A DNA stretch of 34,891 nucleotides from NCBI GenBank assembly GCA_030141605.1, contig JAQGDQ010001554.1, forward strand, positions 1 through 34,891. Reading direction: 5' to 3'. A program made the position numbers and the translations under genes. The notes below the pieces were generated by a model. That model saw only the letters and a list, made by a program, of their open reading frames with translations. It searched no databases and was not told where the DNA came from. Below, one piece after another: positions 22,011 through 32,015 of this stretch (its first letter is position 1; every line of letters starts with the position of its first letter). Source of the DNA: Tubiluchus corallicola. Taxonomy: Eukaryota > Priapulida > Priapulimorpha > Priapulimorphida > Tubiluchidae.

Positions 22011-22455
22011 TTAAGAGAAGACAGAATGATTTTTCATATACTACTCCATTTTCAAGTCCGATAAAAAGTATGAATTTTAACACAATTAATACTGCAAAAG
22101 CGTTTCTCATAATAAAATAATAGATTAAAACCTTAATTAACGGCGGACGAGCCCAACTATTGATGACATCACAAACTAACATAATTTTCAATAGCACAAA
22201 CCTTTCACGAGCGTGTTGCACGTGTTTGCGAAAGCAAAAATTGATGTACTGTGCTACAGTAAGATATTCAGTGTGTTGTACTAAAACTAGGCAAGTTTTA
22301 AGATAAAAATTCAAATTTCAAATTTACCGCTGTACTCACGCATGAGTTGTCGAACGTGTGTAGTTCGTCACAAACTAACACATCTAAACTGAGAGGTACA
22401 GCTTCTGTTTTTTGTGCAGTGCAATGCGTTCCCGAAATGCAGGCGTTATTGCCAT
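22011..22455 (-). mobile_element. Family A element, copy A6
   Basis: Begins TTAAGAGAAGACAGAATGAT and contains GATGACATCACAAACTAACA, GCGTGTTGCACGTGTTTGCG, CTAAAACTAGGCAAGTTTTA and CCCGAAATGCAGGCG. The far terminus is missing. It appears to interrupt the LINE relic: reverse transcriptase blocks lie to the left and a plausible LINE 3' end to the right. Confidence 0.78.
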
Positions 22456-22489
22456 TTTTAAAAAGCTACTAAAATGCCCGTTCGAAAAG

Positions 22490-22806
22490 ATAGGCCTACA
22501 ATCGTTCTAGTGTATAACTTTAATGATTTAATTTAATTTCATTCCATGTTTATGTGCGCTTACATCAACTTGTGTCAATACTGTATTTGTTGTATTTTGT
22601 AACACGTAGTTATTGTATTTTGCACTTTGTGCAATTTGTCTTTTACACGTAGTTTATTTTACGTTAGTTTGAAGGCTTGTTTTTATTGACTGGTGTTTTT
22701 ATTTACTTCGTTTTCATCGTAAGTCAACATGAACTTGTAAACAAGTGCACTATACTTAAGTCGTATTGATGTAAAATTTTTAAATAAATAAAATTAAATA
22801 AATAAA
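22490..22806 (+). mobile_element. Possible LINE 3' untranslated region and A-rich tail
   Basis: AT- and T-rich DNA ending in AAATAAATAAAATTAAATAA, a simple A-rich tail typical of non-LTR retrotransposon 3' ends. It is in the right place and orientation to be the 3' end of the reverse transcriptase relic at 21061-21800, with A6 inserted between. This is an inference; no homologous 3' end is present in the window for comparison. Confidence 0.4.
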
Positions 22807-22952
22807 CAACTGATAACACAGTCAAGTGTTTTTGTGTAAATAACCGTGTTACATTCACCAAAATCTATTCTTTGTATCTAATGAAATGTCTTCAATGTCT
22901 TTTCCATAGTATAATAATTGGGGGGGGGGGACGTATTATTACCTTTTTGAGC

Positions 22953-22960
22953 CTGTAGGC
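22953..22960. repeat. Target-site duplication, left (CTGTAGGC)
   Basis: Identical to 23396-23403. An 8-bp duplication is the length characteristic of hAT-superfamily insertions. Confidence 0.93.
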
Positions 22961-23395
22961 CAGGGTTGTGCAAATTATCTGACTAGCCGGGCCACATTAA
23001 ACTTTCCCGCAATTCCTGTGGGCCACATGCAGTTTGGTCAAGGAGCCAAGTACAGTAGGACCTGATGACGATTTTTTTGCATCTGATTTGCGCACACCAT
23101 TACTACTGCACTACTACACTCAATAAACTATTTTAGAAATTATTAAAATTTGTATTATAAACCAAATATTTCGTCATGTCCGACGGTGACATTAAGTGAC
23201 AACGGTCTTGTAAGGGTTAATGCCATCCGATCTAGCGGAAAAAACTACCCGCACTATCTTTGCGATATTGGCGCAGACTTCAGCTGGATCGCGTGGGCCG
23301 CACTTTCATTACGGTGACAAAACTCCTCGCGGGCCGCACGAGATCTCTCGGCGGGCCGCAAGTGGCCCGCTGGCGGCAGTTTGCACACCCCCCTG
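22961..23395. mobile_element. hAT-type non-autonomous transposon, 435 bp
   Basis: The left end is CAGGGTTGTGCAAA. The right end, read inward from the other strand, is CAGGGGGGTGTGCAAACTGC, so the termini are inverted repeats of the CAGGGNTGTGCAAA kind common in hAT elements. Subterminal GGGCCGC/GGGCCAC motifs occur on both sides (GGGCCACATT at left; GGGCCGC three times at right). Perfect 8-bp target duplications flank it. The element is GC-rich in an AT-rich region. It has a 74-codon open frame that matches no transposase, so it depends on an outside enzyme. Confidence 0.93.
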
Positions 23396-23403
23396 CTGTA
23401 GGC
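23396..23403. repeat. Target-site duplication, right (CTGTAGGC)
   Basis: Exact copy of 22953-22960. Confidence 0.93.
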
Positions 23404-23856
23404 TAAGGCAATGTTTGCCTCCCTCGGATGGCGCCGCCCTCTAACTCCGGGTTGGATGTTTTTTACTCGTGATATATTTTAGTGACATTTACGTAGCTTG
23501 AAGTAAACTTATTGGAAACTCTTTAAATAAACCAAAACAGCTCCCTTTTGTTCGTCAAAAAATATTGTTTTAGATACACTTTCTATTTTACTATTTATTT
23601 GTAAACTAAATTAGAAGGTTTTTCAACACAAGCATAGTGAAAAAACTGATTTTTTACTAAATATTACCAAAATATGAGACCCCCAAGCTTAAGGGCTCCT
23701 ATCATAGAATATAGGATAATCAGGCTTTGTTGATAACAAACAGAAAGGCAAGTGGAAAAGTCAATTTTGAAAACATATTTATTGAAACAACGACCTTTTG
23801 GTCATCTTCGGACTATAAAAACTGTTTAGCAGCAGCTTCATATTCAACTTATTGCA
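23404..23856. other. Spacer, nothing recognised
   Basis: AT-rich DNA without a recognisable gene or repeat copy. Confidence 0.5.
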
Positions 23857-23930
23857 TTAAAGCAAAACTGAACCCAATCTTAATCTGTATGTTAAAACAA
23901 TCTACTCTGTAAAATCTCGAAAAGAAACAT
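23857..23930 (+). mobile_element. Family A left-end fragment
   Basis: TTAAAGCAAAACTGAACCCA followed by CAATCTACTCTGTAAAAT is the left terminus of family A (compare A5 at 18459). Similarity stops after about 74 bp, so only the terminus remains. Confidence 0.75.
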
Positions 23931-24625
23931 GGTGGCGAGTGCTGTATCTATGAGTATGGGCATCTGGCAATAGAGTGTGGATTTTTTTTATTAGGATTTT
24001 GGTAAGAACAACTTTTTAGAAGAATTTTCGCGACGGTTAAATAAAGGTTCATTGATCTGTTAAACCCTTTTCTGCGTTTGCGATTAAGCTCAATTCTCTT
24101 TGACTTAGGAAAGAATTAGACTCCATTTTGCTTTAATGAAAACTCTAGCTTCAATAAAACCGGCTACAATACCCAGACTAGCAGAGTTGCGACCCATACA
24201 AGCCGCTTGCAAACAGCATGTATGTAGCATCTGGTTTTTGGATTTATTATTAGAAAAACAAGCGATAAACAAGTTTACAACTCTACCTTGAAACTTTAAG
24301 AACCCAGGGCTCCAGTTAACGCAAAAGCGAGGTTTTCTCTTACTTTGGCAGATGGATGAAATTTATTTTTATAGTGAGTCAGTGATAGATTTTGATTTTA
24401 TAGATGCACCTGTTATATGGAACTACTTTCAGACTTGCTGCTTTCAGTATATAGTTCTGTAGAATTTTCCTGTTTATGTCTGTTTAGCTAAATACCTATA
24501 AAATACCAAGCAAAGCCAGACATTACTGCAATAAATTTCCAAAGACTTTCTCACTCTTTACTGTATATTTTTGCTGTTTACACTTGAACAATAAAGGAAT
24601 GACCCAAAAACATGTTACAAAGAAA
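23931..24625. other. Spacer, nothing recognised
   Basis: No gene, RNA or repeat copy was recognised. Confidence 0.5.
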
Positions 24626-25189
24626 TTAAAGGAAAACATAACGTTTTTCATATCCTGTCCCAATTTGAAGTACGGTAAAAAGTAAGTATTTTAACACATA
24701 TAAAAATGCCAAAGAGTTTCTGATAACTAAATAGCATGTTATAAACTTAACTGGCGGGCCCGCCCAGTTACTGACGTCATAACTGAGCACAGTTTTCAAC
24801 AGCACAAACATTGCACGAGCGTGTTGCACGTGTTTGTGAAAGCAAAAATTGAAATACACAAAAACTCGACAAATTTAAAGTTTAAAAATTTGAATTTCAA
24901 GTTTATAGCTGTGCACGCATAAGTTCTTAAACGTGTGCGCTACGTCACAACTGAATTGTACAAGTACAATGAGCAAGTACAGCGCGTATTTTTTGTGCAA
25001 TGCGTTTTCCAGATGCAGACGCTAGTACCCATCTAACTGGAATGGTAGAACATGTGCAACAACGGAAAAGCTGAAAAAATTAAAAATTTTAAGTCGTATT
25101 TGAAAAAACGATTATGTTCTTTTTCAATATTTTGTATATTTTGGATTATTTTGAGCTATAGTTTAAAGCCGGGTGCTATTCCCTTTTAA
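24626..25189 (-). mobile_element. Family A miniature element, copy A7
   Basis: Begins TTAAAGGAAAACATAACG and ends TATAGTTTAAAGCCGGGTGC before TTAA at 25186. It contains ACTGACGTCATAACTGAGCA, GCGTGTTGCACGTGTTTGTG and GTGCAATGCGTTTTCCAG. At about 564 bp it spans nearly the whole family A length. Its right TTAA is the left TTAA of element B1. Confidence 0.82.
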
Positions 25190-25734
25190 AGGAAAACCAG
25201 ATGATTGTTTAGACTGTCCGATTTTAATTTACTGTCCGAAATTTACATTTTCTTGCCTATAAAAGTTAGTAATTGTTCCTTATATTTGAATAATTAGCTT
25301 AGAAAGTTAATTAACGGCAGCCGAACACAGCTATTGCTTACGTCAGGAACTAACCAAAGTTTGTGCAATAATAGGCATCTTCCTTGCGCGTCAAGCACGT
25401 TTCCGTAAGTGTTACTGCTTAAACGCATGATGTCACAAAAATGGACTCTACATCATATGACGTCAGAAACTAACACTAACACTTCATGATCGTGCTTATG
25501 ACGGGATCGCCTGCTATTTATCGGCCACCTGAACGTGACAAAAAGGTGCCGTTGCCAATCTTAGTAGAGTCACTGAGCCGCGCGTAGCTTTGAAAGTTTA
25601 ACAAAATTTGAGTATCCGAGGTAAGTATTATTTAATCTAAGCTTTGATTTAAAATAAGCTATTGTAGTTTTCACTATTTTAGAGCATTCTTTATTCTGAA
25701 CTAATGTTTACACAATCATCCGGTTTTTCTTTAG
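25186..25734 (+). mobile_element. Family B miniature element, copy B1
   Basis: 549 bp. The left end is TTAAAGGAAAACCAGATGAT; the reverse complement of the right end is TAAAGAAAAACCGGATGATT, giving long inverted termini of about 20 bp. The interior matches B2 (29716-30266) collinearly at roughly 85 % by eye. Parts of the interior (AATTAACGGC, TACGTCAGGAACTAACCAAA, the CACGTTT region) align with family A, so A and B are related subfamilies. It includes ATGACGTCAG near 25458. It is non-coding. Confidence 0.9.
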
Positions 25735-26465
25735 GCTAGCCTTGATTTAGCAGATCGTGGAATCTCTGGAGCTATACATCAGTCACAGTTCCACGTCTTC
25801 GTAGATTTTGTTACAATATCACTAGTTTCCATCGTTGCACAATCTAGTTATGCATACTTAGACGGGTAACAACGTCTGCTTCTTTAGAAACGCATTGGAC
25901 AGAAAATAGGCGCTGTACCGCATCAACAGTGTACGAGTCATGGAATTCTCTCGTGGACTCGTAAAATCTCGTGTTGACAAAATTATAAAGTGTGAAAAAT
26001 GCTTATAGGAAATTCTCCCCAGGTGTGACGTCATTATGAAGTGACGTCAAAGTGATATTTTTTATTTATTGAAACATTTTGGTAATTATAGATGAACTAA
26101 TCCGAAATGCGAAACATTGAGATGCCTGTTTACTGAGTTTTTTCTGGATATATCAGTTAAAACGCCACTTATTATTGCCATGGAATCCGTTTTGCGTTAA
26201 TATGTCACTCGCGACGCCATTTATAGTCGCTATGAAATCCGTTTTTGTAAAATTTCAGAAAAATACTGAGCAACTCTATTGTGACGTCACACTAAAAACT
26301 GGCTAAAAACTTGCATGACATTAAGACTAAGAATGAGTCTAGCATCACGGCGAAATAGACTACTTTACAGAGTTACTTTGCAAGCGAGTAATGCGAAAAT
26401 AGGCATCTCTTTATCCATACGTCAGACTGAGGTATGACCTGAAAAATCGTTCTGTTTTCCTTTAA
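25735..26465 (+). mobile_element. Family D / A-like mosaic element (D2)
   Basis: 26085-26395 matches D1 at 215-495. The right end, GAAAAATCGTTCTGTTTTCC followed by TTTAA, is the family A/B-type terminus. The left part (25820-25930) retains weak family A landmarks such as AAACGCATTGGACAGAAAAT and GGCGCTGTACC. GTGACGTCAT occurs twice near 26026-26045 in related forms. A duplicated TCCTTTAAGATG follows at 26459-26484. The left boundary is approximate. Confidence 0.55.
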
Positions 26466-26569
26466 GATGACATGTCCTTTAAGATGTTTAGCTGCTAAAT
26501 TATGAAGCCATGCTCCCTAATGAACCCTGAATTTTTTCAAAATACAAAGTCACATCCGGTTCTTGTTGT

Positions 26570-26870
26570 TGTTTAGAATTCAGCTATGTTTTCCGTTCTC
26601 ATCTGACCGGTGGCAATTTGTCCTAAACGAATCCCACATTCTCATTGTGTGGACGATGCAGCGTGTTATTATTTTGCAAGCATGCATACATTCACAACTG
26701 CATAGCAATCTAGGTCATGTCGTGGTTTGCAAATGCAGCATGGCCCACATCGTAAAGTCATGTAAGGTTGTCGACACAAGCCGAGGATATTGTAAAACTT
26801 TGTTGTCGATTGACGTTCTTATTACGTCTGCGACACGTGGTAATCTTCCATTTATTCCCATGTATTGGTA
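26570..26870 (+). pseudogene. Possible Tc1/mariner-like transposase relic
   Basis: The frame from 26563 has about 100 codons. The segment DRWQFVLNESHI resembles the block around the second catalytic Asp of Tc1-like transposases (W..V.FSDESH), with Asn in place of that Asp. Further on HVVVCKCSMAHIVKSCKVVD resembles the downstream VMVWGCM...G.L..V block in the right order and spacing. The similarity is by eye and modest. No inverted termini were found, and the region ends in a (GA)n tract. If real it is a dead fragment; otherwise it is a chance open frame. Confidence 0.35.
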
Positions 26871-26884
26871 ACTGCAAACTGCAG

Positions 26885-26995
26885 GGTGAGAGAGAGGGGA
26901 GAGAGAAAGAGTGAGAGAGAGAGCGAGAGAGAGAGAGAGAGAAACAGAGAGAGATAGAGAGAGGGGGGAGAGGGAGAGGGAGAGAGAGGGGGAGC

Positions 26996-27042
<47 letters not shown>
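26885..27042. repeat. (GA)n microsatellite
   Basis: Imperfect GA repeat with GGGGAGA and GCGTGTGA interruptions, becoming pure at 27000-27042. Confidence 0.95.
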
Positions 27043-27044
<2 letters not shown>

Positions 27045-27332
27045 GGTCCTACTTCTACTACTGTTGCTAGTGCTATTACTGCTACTGCTGCTACTAGTAC
27101 TGTTACTACTGCTACTGCTACTGCTACTGCTACTACTACTACTACTACTACTACTGCTACTGCTACCACTACTATCATTACTACCACTAATACTACTATT
27201 ACTGTACCATCACTGCCACCGGCACCGTCGCAGCATCACCACTGCCAAAGTCACTGCCACCGCTGCTACAACGACAACCACTACTGCCACTGCCACCACC
27301 ACCACCACCGCCACCACCACCAACGCCACCTG
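27043..27332. repeat. Trinucleotide tract: CTA/CTG changing to CAC/CCA
   Basis: A 290-bp in-phase triplet run. It starts with CTACTGCTA-type triplets (27043-27160), passes through ACCACTACT and ATTACT, and ends in CCACCACCACCACCACCGCC and similar. Open frames of poly-Leu, or Ala/Val on the other strand, are artefacts of the triplet repeat. Confidence 0.9.
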
Positions 27333-27694
27333 CTAACACATCAATTACTAAGCCTACTACTGAACGAAATCCCTGACGCTCATAAACATAGTGTCGCAGG
27401 GTCAGTAGACTGTTCCATCTTTGTAAGTAACACTAATGCTGCCACTTCATCTGAAGATCCTAATACCAGCAATGAATTCATTATATAGGCAATATCCTTT
27501 ATACTGCCACCATGTTATCCTCTCCCTAGATGATACGTTATTGTCTGTAAGCCACTGACTAGTGTTTCCTGCGAGCGATCAAGACGTGTATTTCAGTCAT
27601 TAAGCCTCTCAATGCTGATAATGGCGCAGCTTAATCCGCAAAAATAAACACGTCTCTAGGTTTTTCACATGGAAGATTTATGACTGCCTACTGT
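27333..27694. other. Spacer, nothing recognised
   Basis: No gene or repeat copy was recognised. Confidence 0.5.
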
Positions 27695-27906
27695 GAGTCG
27701 GAACTCGTGCTGACCATAGCGAAATGTGGATCATTTTAAATAAATTTATTGCTGTGAAGCTTGCTTTCTTTGCTTTTGCTCACACAGTTTCGGCTCACTG
27801 TAAACAAGGCATTGTGGGATAGGCTACAAGTTTTTCTTGTAAAAATCTTATTGAAATCCTTGACTTTAGATGTGTTATTAAGCAGCTGACGCGTAATTTA
27901 GAATGA
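27695..27906 (+). repeat. Direct repeat, left copy (212 bp)
   Basis: Nearly identical to 28285-28496 (start GAGTCGGAA, end GCGTAATTTAGAATGA), with about a dozen differences. The two copies flank a (GA)n array. Confidence 0.95.
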
Positions 27907-28284
<378 letters not shown>

Positions 28285-28496
28285 GAGTCGGAATTCGTGC
28301 TGACCATAGCGAAATGTGGATCATTTTAAACAAATTTATTGCCGTGAAGCTTGCTTTCTTTGCTTTTGCTCACACTGTTTCGACTCACTGTAAACAAGGC
28401 GTTGTGGGATAGGCTACAAGTTTTTCTTGTAAAAATCTTATTGAAATTCTTGACTTTAGATGTGTTATTGAGCAGCTAACGCGTAATTTAGAATGA
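28285..28496 (+). repeat. Direct repeat, right copy (212 bp)
   Basis: See the left copy at 27695-27906. The offset between copies is 590 bp. Confidence 0.95.
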
Positions 28497-28615
28497 AAAC
28501 AGTTGCGTCGAATTACTCACAGCAGGCGGCCAATTAATTAGTGCAGAATGGCTGACTCTCTTTCATGTCAATAGGTTAATGGGTTCAGAAAATAAGACCG
28601 TTTTATCAGTAAGTC

Positions 28616-28957
28616 ATTTAAAACAAGCTTAGATAACGTTGCGTAAAGTTTGAAAAAATAATCAGAGCATTCGTAGCGCACTCTTTGCTAATTAAGCGCT
28701 TAAATTGCTGTCAATACAGTGTCAGTGAGATAAAAAACGTGTTTTTTCGTGAATCAGTGGTGCACACTGGGATAGCAATGCAGTACTTTTTACCAGGCGA
28801 CATGAAGATTTTAAATTACATTTATTAAGAATTTTCTCTTCCAATTACCCAAGTTTTTCAAAACAGGCAAGGGTAATGCAAAGTAATATAACTTTGTATG
28901 CAATGTTCTTTGTCGTACTTGTACTATAAAATCCTCTTTCTTTCCCTTTAAGCAGTA
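28616..28957 (+). mobile_element. Family C element, partial copy C3
   Basis: Matches the middle and right part of C1 and C2: AAAGTTTGAAAAAATAATCA, GAGCATTCGTAGC, TGCTAATTAAG, GTGGTGCACACTGG and GCAAAGTAATATA. It ends CTTTCTTTCCCTTTAA. The left ~200 bp of the element are missing. It is more diverged than C1 against C2. Confidence 0.7.
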
Positions 28958-29715
28958 ACCGTCCTCAGTGTGAACAGACTAATAGAATGCAAATCACACG
29001 AGCGTCAATTCATTGATAAAGTGATCGATTTTTTCATTTCAAAATCTGCAAAGCAATTCCGATTTCAGAGTCTATGTGAACGTTTTCAGTGTGAATAGGT
29101 TAACAACGAGTAACCATTTCGCATAAAACGAGAACTGTTAAAAAGAGCAACCATTTATCAGCAATGATAAGGTAATACAACGAGTAATCACGTTCAGTGT
29201 GAAATGGCTGCTAGAATGAGTGGCCGCTTAGCTAACCCGAAAAATAATCGTTTAAACAAAACTCATGAAAAAAATCTATAAAAAACGAAAATGTGATTTC
29301 GTTCATAGTGATCTCTCCACAAATCACATCAAATCACCAAAAGAATGTTGAGCCCTTCCGTCTGGAGGAGGCATCTAACGTAAAGCGATAATCATTGCTT
29401 CAATAAACTGTTTGCCTTTCTGACTGGTTTAAACGGGGAAAAGGGGTGACACCAACTGTTTTAGTATGACAACCAAATTTAGAAAAAAAAAAGATTTTTG
29501 TATTTTCAGCAAAATCAACGCTAAGAGAGCCCTCCATGAGGGCTAACCTAGTTGTTCGTTTAGAGACACAGATAAGAAGCCCTTAATCAGATAAGAGCTG
29601 GATTCATAAGCAGCTGTTCTTCATCAAGGAATGCCCAGTGTAAGCTCGCCAGGAGCAGTAGCGCTATGTACAATGAATTATCCTACGTTTAGGAACAACC
29701 TCAAAGCATCTTTCA
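28958..29715. other. Spacer, nothing recognised
   Basis: CAGTGTGAA recurs at about 28968, 29088 and 29189, each in a different context; ATGCAAATC (octamer-like) lies at ~28988. No gene was recognised. Confidence 0.4.
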
Positions 29716-30266
29716 TTAAAGGAAAACCGTTTAGACTCAATCTCATTTTAATTTACTGTCCAAAATATACATTTTCTTGCCTATAAAGGTTAACAATTGT
29801 TTCTTATATTTGAATAATTAGCTTAGAAAGTTATTTAACGGCAACGGAACACAGCTATTACTTACGTCAGAAATTAACCACAGTTTGTGCAATTGTAGGC
29901 GTCTGCCCTTGCGCATCAAGCACATTTGCATAGGTGTTACAGTACTGCCGAAACGCGTGATGTCACAAAAAATGGGCTCTACGTCATATGACGTCAGAAA
30001 CTAACACAGCAGTTCATGATGATGGTTATCACGCTACCACTTTCTATTTGTCGGCCACGCGAATCTGACAAAAAGGCGCCGCTGCCAATTTTAGTAGATT
30101 CACTAAGCTGCGCGTAACTTTGAAAGTCTAACAAAATTTGAGTATCCGAGGTAATTATTATTTAATCTAAGCTTTGATTTAAAATAACCTAACTGTAGTT
30201 TTCAATACTTTAGAACATTCTTTATTCTGAACTAATGTTAAACACAATTATCCGGTTTTCCTTTAA
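29716..30266 (+). mobile_element. Family B miniature element, copy B2
   Basis: 551 bp with TTAAAGGAAAACCG at the left and CGGTTTTCCTTTAA at the right: a perfect 14-bp inverted terminus including the TTAA border, with CAT and ATG outside. It is collinear with B1 and includes CGTCATATGACGTCAGAAAC near 29981. Two copies with intact ends and TTAA on both sides make this the best-defined family in the window. Confidence 0.93.
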
Positions 30267-30344
30267 TGTAGTGAGAAAAGATTCTTATTGTCACAATGGT
30301 ACGATCTTAGAATTAATAAAAAATTTTGATAACAAATTTTAAAG

Positions 30345-30807
30345 GTTAAGAAAAGTGAATTTCAAAGTTTGTCCCAAAAAACTTTCCATGCAAAGTTATA
30401 TTACTTATTATTAGGCTTTGGTCTACCTGTTTGAAAGGCAATTTGAAAGAACGGTTGGTAAAAACTATCCCAGTGTGCACCAAAAACGTCACAGGCTCAT
30501 AAAAGCATATTACTAATTTTATTGACAAAATAAAGTAATTCAAACTTTTGCTTAGTTAGTGACGTGTGCACCACGAATGCTCTGATTATTTTTTCACACT
30601 TAATACAATGTGTCTAAATTGTTTCAAACGACTTACTGTCAAAATGGCTGCGCCTAGCGATTATCACGAGAGTTTAAATTTACAAGTTTTATACAGCGTT
30701 ACTGTTAACACGTGTTCTGTATGCAATAAGACAGCATGTAAGTGGTATAAAATTTAAAAGCGAATTTTTGAACTTTATTTATGAAAAGTGTTCTCTTTTC
30801 CTTTAAT
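30345..30807 (-). mobile_element. Family C element, copy C4
   Basis: The reverse complement matches C1/C2: TCCCAAAAAACTTTCCATGC, TTGGTAAAAACTATCCCAGT, GTGCACCA, GCTCTGATTATTTTTTCACA, AAAATGGCTGCGCC and GTAAGTGGTATAAAATTT. It ends CTTTTCCTTTAA. One end is incomplete on the left side. Confidence 0.75.
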
Positions 30808-31420
30808 GCAATAACAGACCTTCAATGAGCAAGCGGAAGTAATGTAAAATACTTACTCGCTAGGAAAATTCTTTTCAGTCTGTTTTTCAGCCCTCATCAC
30901 AGCATATTCTTACAAACCTGCCCTAAATACTACGGCGTCTCTGTCAGCTCTAACGAGTGAATTTATATCAGCTCAGTGTTAAAAACTTCTAAAATTAACA
31001 GTCTAAGCCTGTCATGACTGACGCGAGATCAAAGAATTTTCAAATAGGATACGGCTTGTTTCTCCTAAGAAAGTTGACCTAGTGAATGGAAACGTCTCCA
31101 CTGCAGGAAGAGAAAGAGAAACTCCGTCTTAAGAACAGCTGCCCGTCTTGTTGACAAGAGTTTTCAGCCAGCTGAGTCGTCTAGGAAGTTTATAAAGAAG
31201 TTTTTTTTTCACAAACGCAGTAATAAGTCGGGTTGAAAGATCGTTAGTTTTCCGTTTGACTTCTCGGCTGTTTTAAATGTGGTAGATGAAAAGTTTATCA
31301 GTCTCAGCAACACGTGCCATAAGCAGGCTGCTAAGCTTCCACGGCTGCTAAATATTGGATGCTATTAGGGAAGTACTTTTTACATTAACTAAAATAAACT
31401 GTCTTATCATTAGATCTATG
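30808..31420. other. Spacer, nothing recognised
   Basis: No gene, RNA or repeat copy was recognised. Confidence 0.5.
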
Positions 31421-32015
31421 AAAAACGTAGAATGTAGCTTCACTCAGTTTAATTTAACTTGACCTAGTTTGGTATGACTTAATTCAATTTAAATTTTGCT
31501 CTAATATAATATAGCTAAGCATACTTTTCTTTAATTTGATTTAATTTGATTTGATTTATTTAAATTAAATTAAATTTGATTTGCGTCGATTTAAATTAAT
31601 TTAATTTTATTTAAATTAATATTATTTAGTTTAATTTACTCGTTTGATATGATTTTCTTTTATTTGATTTGATTTAATTTAATTTGATTGGATTCAATTT
31701 GATTCGATCCAATTCAATTCAATTCAATTCAATTCAATTCAATTCAATTCAATCGAATCAAATTAAATTAAATCAAGTCAAATAAAATAAAATCATACCA
31801 AATCAAAATGAATTAAACTAAATAAAATTAAATTAAATTAAATTAAATCAACTCAAATCAAACTTAATTTAATTAAAATAAATCATATCAAATAAAATCA
31901 AATTAAATGATTGTATGCTAAGCCATATTATATTAAAGTAAAATTTAAATTGAATTAAGTTATACCAAACTAGGTCAAGTTAAATTAAATTAAGAAAGCT
32001 ACATTCTACGTTTTT
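31421..32015. repeat. ~595-bp imperfect palindrome (long inverted repeat)
   Basis: The left arm starting AAAAACGTAGAATGTAGCTT pairs with the right arm ending AAGCTACATTCTACGTTTTT. Inward, AACTTGACCTAGTTTGGTAT pairs with ATACCAAACTAGGTCAAGTT, and CAATTTAAATTTT with AAAATTTAAATTG. The symmetry axis is at about 31718, within AATTC repeats (31710-31752) that are themselves self-complementary. Arms are about 295 bp each with roughly 80-85 % complementarity by eye and no real loop. The sequence is extremely AT-rich and made of AATTR-like 5-mers. A transcript of either strand could fold into one long hairpin. Confidence 0.93.

Noticed and set aside
22003-22314. A conserved minus-strand frame in family A copies (also 12888-13193 and 24626-24859)
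   Set aside because: The copies keep similar peptides, but most base differences between A3 and A6 change the amino acid, and A5 has stops. The similarity reflects shared ancestry of a non-coding element, not selection on a protein.
30566-30757. A short MAA-initiated frame shared by family C copies, followed by GTAAGT
   Set aside because: Comparing C1 and C4, six successive codon differences after MAA are all amino-acid changing. The ATGGCTGCG start is better explained as a YY1-like site.
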